Assembly: GCA_037893245.1 (NCBI GenBank)
Contig: JBAIAA010001105.1
Coordinates: 186,001-250,000 of the forward strand
Source of the DNA: Crossaster papposus
Lineage: Eukaryota > Echinodermata > Asteroidea > Velatida > Solasteridae
DNA length: 64,000 nt
Reading direction: 5' to 3'
Below the pieces are notes generated by a model that did no database searches, was not told the origin of the DNA, and was given only the letters and a program-made list of their open reading frames with translations. Each line of letters opens with the position of its first letter. Position 1 is the stretch's first letter. This document shows, in pieces, positions 58,501 through 64,000 of the stretch. A program made the translations under genes and the position numbers.

Positions 58501-58653
58501 GTATTGTTACAGCAGTCGACCATGTGGTTCCAATGTGGTTCCCATCTGGTTCAGTGCAACCAGACTATCGGTTGATAGTGTGGTTCTACGAGCCAAAGAT
58601 CCTGATAATTATAATACGTCAGGGAACCACACTGTTGACTGCGGTAACGATAC
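58501..58653. repeat. Inverted-repeat segment, possible small MITE
   Basis: GTATTGTTACAGCAGTCGAC and CATGTGGTTCC on the left face GGAACCACACTGTTGACTGC and GGTAACGATAC on the right. Confidence 0.65.
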
Positions 58654-59335
58654 CGATTACGTTTCTAAGTTTATTGAAATGTCATTTCAAAGAAGGGAAC
58701 AACAACTGGGTTGAATTAGTTGCAAGACTGAGCCATAGATCCTGACATTGGATAGGCCTACTGCCAGGTCGAGGAACCAGATGGTCGGCTTATCACATAG
58801 ACAGCGTTCAAATTTCCCAAACAGTCTTAGGGAACAGGCCTAATACCTATAGCGTTACCTGGACAGATTCACCAGAATAAACCTTATCGACATTGTCAAT
58901 GCATCATTGGATTGGATGACAAACAGGTCATGCATTTTATGCATAAAAACATGGTGGAAGTGAACCAATAAAACATAAATTTATAATTTTCTTCAGAAAT
59001 TTTCTTAAGAAAGTACCTGCTCACAAAATCAGAGATGGATGCAAAGTATACCAGAAACATTTCAAATATAAAATAAATGTTAGACTTGGCCTACATGTAC
59101 GCCCTCTGATTAAGCCTGGTGAGGGCTTAAGCATAATGACGTTTTCAAGGACAACCAATAGAAGCATGAACAGGATTCGTGAAGCCTTCATTGAACTTAA
59201 AGGCATGATGTGTGGATTGTTTTCATTCATTCATTATTTTATTATCTCATGAAGAAATTAATTCGCGATCGCCGGATCGCCCCGGAACAAGACTAGCCAA
59301 AACCTAGCTTGTGGAAAAAAATTCGCGTCAAAATA

Positions 59336-59575
59336 TTTGCGACTTTTTGGGAAAGTCGTGAATATTGACGTCAATATTGACGTCAATATTCGCGACTTTC
59401 GGGGAAAGTCGTAAAATTTGACGCGAATATCGACGTCAAATTTGACGTCAATATTCGCGACTTTTTGGGAAAGTCGTGAATATTGACGTCAAATTTGACG
59501 TCAATATTCGCGACTTTGAGGAAAGTCGTGAAATTTGTCGTGAATATTGACGTCAATATTCACGATCTGCGGAGT
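59336..59575. repeat. Palindromic repeat with TGACGTCA words
   Basis: Alternating AATATTGACGTCAATATT and GAAAGTCG/CGACTTTC words. TGACGTCA equals the CRE consensus, but the repeat structure alone can explain it. Confidence 0.9.
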
Positions 59576-60640
59576 CCCTTCAGGACCACCATAGTAATCC
59601 CACCTTCTTGCAGTGTTGCGGTCGCTGTAGGGGTTAGGAAATTGGAAGAAGTTTGTGTCCAACCATCCTCGGGTGGGTTGCAGTAACTCAGGTTGTTGAG
59701 AACGTTGAGGCTGAATTTTCAGACCCAGTTAACGATGAATCAGGTACAGTTCCGGCCGGTACTGCATCAGAAGAATCCTGAGAGGTATTCGTGTTTCCTG
59801 ACGAACCATCGTTCCGCCCCCTTCCTGAGATTAGTTTGAAAGGGTTTAACCATGGTGAATCTATTTTGATTGCCGACTTTGTTGATTAAACCCCTTCCAT
59901 GGGCAGTCTCCAGAATTTAGGGAAGTGAAATTTGATCCCTCATGAAATTCATTTGACGAGTGATCAGCCAGTGGATTCAAGATTTTATTTAGGCTCATTT
60001 GGATTACTCTTTTAACAATTCTTATTATTAACGGTCATGTTAGATTTGTTTGTAAATGGAAATAAGGCATTTTACTGGCTCCTTGTTAAGGGAGAATATA
60101 CCTTTGCCGAGGCACAATTTGAATTGCCACTACAATCTGCGTTAAAGGGGTATTTATGTCCTGCAATCGCCCAATTGGGCTACAAAACGCGTTTTGAACC
60201 AAATTATGTTAATCGAAAGAGCATTTAAAAGTAGGAAATTAACATTCACAACGAGTACAACGAGTTTCTATAGTCACTTTTCTGACCCACTCAAACTCGA
60301 GCTGATTGGGTATAGTCGCGATTCCATGGCAACGTATAGCTGCGGCGATACTGCTATCTCGCAGACACTACATTAGCATGGAACCTCAATTATCACTGTT
60401 TGCGGCACCAGTCTGATGCTGTCATATTTTTTGTAATGACTTATTAAAAACTTAGTATCATTAACATCAGTAAGTGAGATTTTCAACAGTATTTTGGTTG
60501 GCTTCTTTTTGGATAGCTGCAAATGGTACATGATATATTGAAATGCTAGCAACAATTTCACAAAGGTTTTATTCCGGGGGTTATTTTCTTTAAGAAATGA
60601 ATGTACCAAAAATCATTTCAAAAACGCCTACTTTTACGCG

Positions 60641-61420
60641 CTAATTTTCCTATTAATTTTGAGGGGTCTGGAAGCGCGCCACCGGGGTCCACTTTCAGGC
60701 TCTGTAGAACGTGTAAGTTGACCTCGAGAACGTACGAGACTTTACGAGAAAACGAACTTACGGGCACATCAAATTCAACGTGTAAAGCGAGTAGTATTAT
60801 TTAAATAATTTGTTTTGGCGTTGTTCTTTTTACTAAAAGGTATAGATTTAAAAAAAAATAGAAAATAAAAACAATCAGTTAAATTTACAAATTTTGAACG
60901 ATATGTCAAATTAGGGGAAAAGAAAACGAAAAAGTCTAGTTACGTCAAACGTACGTCATTCCATTGCTCTCTATTTCACGCGCGAGTCTTTCTAAAGCGT
61001 AGACCACAATTTATTAGGTGCGTTATATTACGTACGCACACGGCGGCGCCAGAGCATGCAGTACTGGGATTTTGGGGGTTGGGATTTCTCTTTCGGACAA
61101 TGAGCCAATCAAGTTGAAACCTGTACGCTCAAGTCAAACATGACCATCGTGCGATATCATGCACCAACTTGTGTAACAGTTTGTCATTTGTGACTACTTT
61201 TACAGGTATTTTACCGTATTTGAATTCGCATAATGAAAATCAAAGAAATCACGGAAACTGGCAATTTTCAATTTTTTAAAATGTTTTTGTGTTAAATTGT
61301 ACGTATTGTTTTGAAATTTGCAGAGCACAAACATATCCATCGTGCGATATCATACGCCAACTTTTGTAACAATTTGTCATTTTGTAACTGATTTTACCGG
61401 TAATTTACACTAGTTTTAGT
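60641..61420 (-). other. Distal 5' flank of gene 2, displaced by insertions
   Basis: Matches 1036-1500 and 41600-42290 (tccactttcagg...ctcgagaa.gtacgagactttacgag). It shows that about 3.7 kb was inserted between here and 56960. No gene. Confidence 0.7.
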
Positions 61421-61769
61421 TAGCAGTGGATTCATATAACAAAAACATGTTTTCCTACTTTCTGCAATATTTTAGACAGCAATGCATGTTTCAATGTTGT
61501 GAAATTAATTTTGAATTGATCATCTATATTTAGGACTGTTTCGTGGTTCAGATCTTCGTAAAAACAAAGTATTATAGAAAACAAAATCAACCAGACGTAT
61601 AAGTCCTAAAAGCCGGTGGCTCGGATGTGGTTCGAAGTTTAATCGTGACCTTTATGGGAGATAACTAGGCCTACACGGTCTATTCCTGCTTTGTACAACG
61701 CGGCAAATTGCCGTGGCAAATTTGTATCGGCCATCTCTCCAAAATCGACTTCTCGGATTGTGAATCCGT
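61421..61769. other. Intergenic region downstream of gene 3
   Basis: Matches the region right of the gene 0 flank (18600-18848). Contains the probable 3' UTR of gene 3. No other gene. Confidence 0.5.
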
Positions 61770-63135
61770 CTACTGGGACTTGCGTCTCGCTAGGACCCAT
61801 TCCATCAACAATGCCACCAAGGATAGAGCTAATATGCATCCCCAGATAAAAAAGATCCAATCAAAACTTCCCGTCTGGTCGTACAGCCATCCTGCAAATC
61901 AAAATACAAAGAGCTGTAACATTTCGTTTGCGTAATACATTGGAGTTGTCAAACATAATACTATTTTTAATGAATATTACCTACTAATTTCAATCCATTA
62001 TTGCCTGTTCTTTTTTCATATTACGCATCAGGCATTTTTAGGGGGCAGTGCACGGAAGGGAAGGAGATATAATATTTTGGACAACTTAAACTTAAGCAGC
62101 TACCCTATATGGTATATATTTGATAGATTTTGTAAAAAGGTGACCATATAAATCTCAATGGCTTTTGGTTTTTATTGGTAGACGAACCTACATTATCAGA
62201 ATTGCCTTGAGACTAGTATCCTGCATGCGCTTAACGGACCTCGTAAAGCTATACAATGATATCATCTGCGTTACCTGGAAGGAATCCCAGACTGAAAATA
62301 AAAATGGCCGCCACCAGCTCCATCCAAGCAAAGGCACACACTAAGAGATCAGTTCCAAGCAGCTCCCTCGTGTACAGATCATTAAGCGATCCATATGATC
62401 CACACCCACCATAAAAGAGGAAGGCACTGGCCATCATCAGCCAGTAGGTGTTTACCCAGGGAGTTATCAGTAGAGCCGAGGAACTTAGTACGATCAAAAG
62501 CACCATCACCGGTCGCAACTTCAACAAACCTCTGTCTACAGCAAGAGCAGACAGGAGCTTGAAAACGGCGTTGCCGACCCCGCCAGCTGTGGTGAATGTC
62601 ACAGCGTCGTACGGAGAGAAGCCTTTGGCTTCGGCTTGGGAAACGTAATAGACAAACCACTGATCAAGCACAAAGCGCCTACATACATAAATGACTGCTG
62701 TGATCCAAAATGAGACCTGGAAACAAACCGAGAGTCCGAAATTTTTCATTTGGGCAGCGAGAGCGTTTCTGAAGGCGCTAAGTCGTGATGACTGTTTCAA
62801 GCTGGCTGTCTTATCGGCACCTGATGAACCGACTTGTGGCTCCTCGTTGGTGTCGGTTTTCACCGACTGGTAACTACCATTTCTCTTGGATTGATCACTC
62901 AACGGTGCACGTAGGAGGGCGCCACAAACCCCAAGATGCAGGGCCAACCCTCCAAGAATAAGCGAAGCACCCCTCCAGCCGTACGTATCTAGCAACAGTT
63001 GTACTAATGGTCCAGCAGTGATCATGCCTACTGAAGCTCCTGACTGTCCAATTGCTGTTGCTGTGGCGAAGGATGTCGTAAAACAGCGTCCAATTAACGC
63101 CCTCATCAGAATGTGGATGACACTTAAAGAAAGTC
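61770..63135 (-). CDS. SLC16-like transporter gene 3, exons 3 and 4 (partial gene)
   Basis: Exon 3 (63135-62275, 861 bases) and exon 4 (61891-61770, 122 bases, stop TAG) have the same borders, phases and lengths as in gene 2 and no stops. The encoded part covers TM4 to TM12: TSFATATAIGQSGASVG, LLDTYGWRGASLILGG, the polar TM6-7 loop, TM7-11, and a last TM ending in VLARRKSQ. Exons 1 and 2 should lie right of base 64000. The sequence is closer to gene 1 than gene 2 in several places (GGCGSYGSLND in 1 and 3, GGIGAAGSLND in 2). It appears functional as far as visible. Confidence 0.85.
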
Positions 63136-64000
63136 CTGCGGATCATTAACAAGTGAAAGAACGAATGAGGGATTTACTCCACATTGGTTGTCACCTTTGG
63201 GTGTGACATCCTAAGGATTGTTAACATTTATATATTTTAGCATTAACACAAGTTAGTAAATCCTCATGTGAGTATCATTGATAAATTCAGCATTTAAAGT
63301 CGCAGGTGACTCGGTGGGCTCCGGTCGCGGTCTTACAAAGACGCTGTTCACTCAGCTAGTCTGGTTCCAAGAAGACCAGAACATTCTAACTATTTGAGGT
63401 CCGGTAACGATAACATATACATGTATATTGTTATTGCCCAGTCAACTACACGTAGGCGCGGCCCAGAGCATTTTGTAAAACAGCTTCGTTCGGCCTCTCA
63501 AAGTAGCCAAGTAAATAATGGGTTAGCTTATAGATCACAAGATTGGGGTTCTAGTTCGGATGATGCAAATTTTGTATTGACTATTTTTGGACTCCAAGTT
63601 TATTGTGGGATGAGTTTAATTTAAGGGAAAGCAAGGTTCCGAGAAACTATGTATCTTTCATTCAGTGTGGTCTAGATACGCCCAGTTCTGATAATCGGTC
63701 TTAACCATGCTGGGGAAAACATCACGCGTCCGGTATGAGGTCCGGTAGCCGCCTTTGTCACGTAATGAAAACTAGAGGAATTCCTAGAGTTCGAACAGTA
63801 TTTTCCCTCGTTATTGATATTTGCCAGAGACACTTTCAAATTCAGAAAAAAATCGAAGCTCATCACCTCCGAAACTGTATATTCGTGGCGCGGCCTATTG
63901 TAATTGTTGCAATAGGCTGGTTGCGGGCAAACATTACCGTTGCATTTTAGTAGGCGGGCTTCAGACCTAATACGCCATGCATATAATTAGCATACATTAC
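63136..64000. other. Gene 3 intron 2 (start)
   Basis: Closely parallel to 20250-21060 of gene 1. No gene; the window ends inside the intron. Confidence 0.7.

Larger units (their letters stand above)
58240..60640. other. Insertions in the gene 2 5' flank, no gene recognised
   Basis: Holds an inverted-repeat segment at 58501-58653, palindromic repeats at 59336-59575 and a stray left end of the TTAA MITE family at about 60144-60215 (TTAAAGGGGTATTTATGTCC). ORFs up to 86 codons at 58472-58745 lack recognisable domains. Confidence 0.45.

Noticed and set aside
58472-58745. Hydrophobic ORFs of 80 and 86 codons
   Set aside because: They overlap an inverted repeat and each other; no signal or domain I can name.

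Overview
The window looks like nuclear genomic DNA of a marine invertebrate. Genes are split by short spliced exons with GT/AG borders, non-coding DNA dominates, and transposable elements of many classes are nested in one another. The frequent 'taggccta' words and the mix of Harbinger, hAT, Helitron, Penelope-like and jockey-type LINE copies would fit an echinoderm or another invertebrate deuterostome. That assignment is an inference. No bacterial operon, tRNA, rRNA or CRISPR array was seen. All splice models and identities below were worked out by eye.

The host genes are a head-to-tail array of SLC16 (monocarboxylate-transporter-like) genes on the minus strand. Each has four coding exons of 196, 144, 861 and 122 bases with conserved phases. 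Gene 2 (47192-56224) is complete and predicts 440 residues. Gene 1 (18849-39759) is a pseudogene: exons 2-4 remain, exon 1 is deleted, and exon 3 carries a TGA at 20146-20148. Gene 3 (61770-63135) has exons 3 and 4 in the window; the rest lies to the right. Gene 0 is represented by two tandem copies of exon 1 with 5' flank (10935-11130 and 13532-13727). The window begins inside the 5' flank of a third copy, so the rest of gene 0 should lie to the left.

Layout. 1-18430: tandem first-exon/5'-flank units of gene 0. One is split by an 8.6 kb Harbinger transposon (2301-10891) that keeps both its genes, a Myb/SANT-like protein and a DDE transposase. Another is split by a 3.1 kb long-TIR element (14078-17179). 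18849-39759: pseudogene 1, whose roughly 19 kb intron 2 holds nested TIR elements (21401-23472, 24499-24977, 29731-30920) and four Helitrons in tandem (31340-39562). 39760-47010: remains of the gene 1 5' flank, then a jockey-superfamily LINE (42300-47010) broken by four MITEs. 47192-56224: gene 2; its intron 2 contains a large inverted-repeat structure with Penelope-like RT and GIY-YIG fragments and a PC4-like pseudogene split by a MITE. 56225-61400: interrupted 5' flank of gene 2, with a 22-bp VNTR, a palindromic satellite and long hairpins. 61770-64000: 3' part of gene 3.

Empty sites in paralogous copies allow insertions to be ordered. A TTAA-flanked MITE predates the gene duplications. The Harbinger, the 3.1 kb element and the Helitron array came later. 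The most notable items are the apparently intact two-gene Harbinger, the triplicated first exon, and the Helitron train with YY1-like motif clusters.
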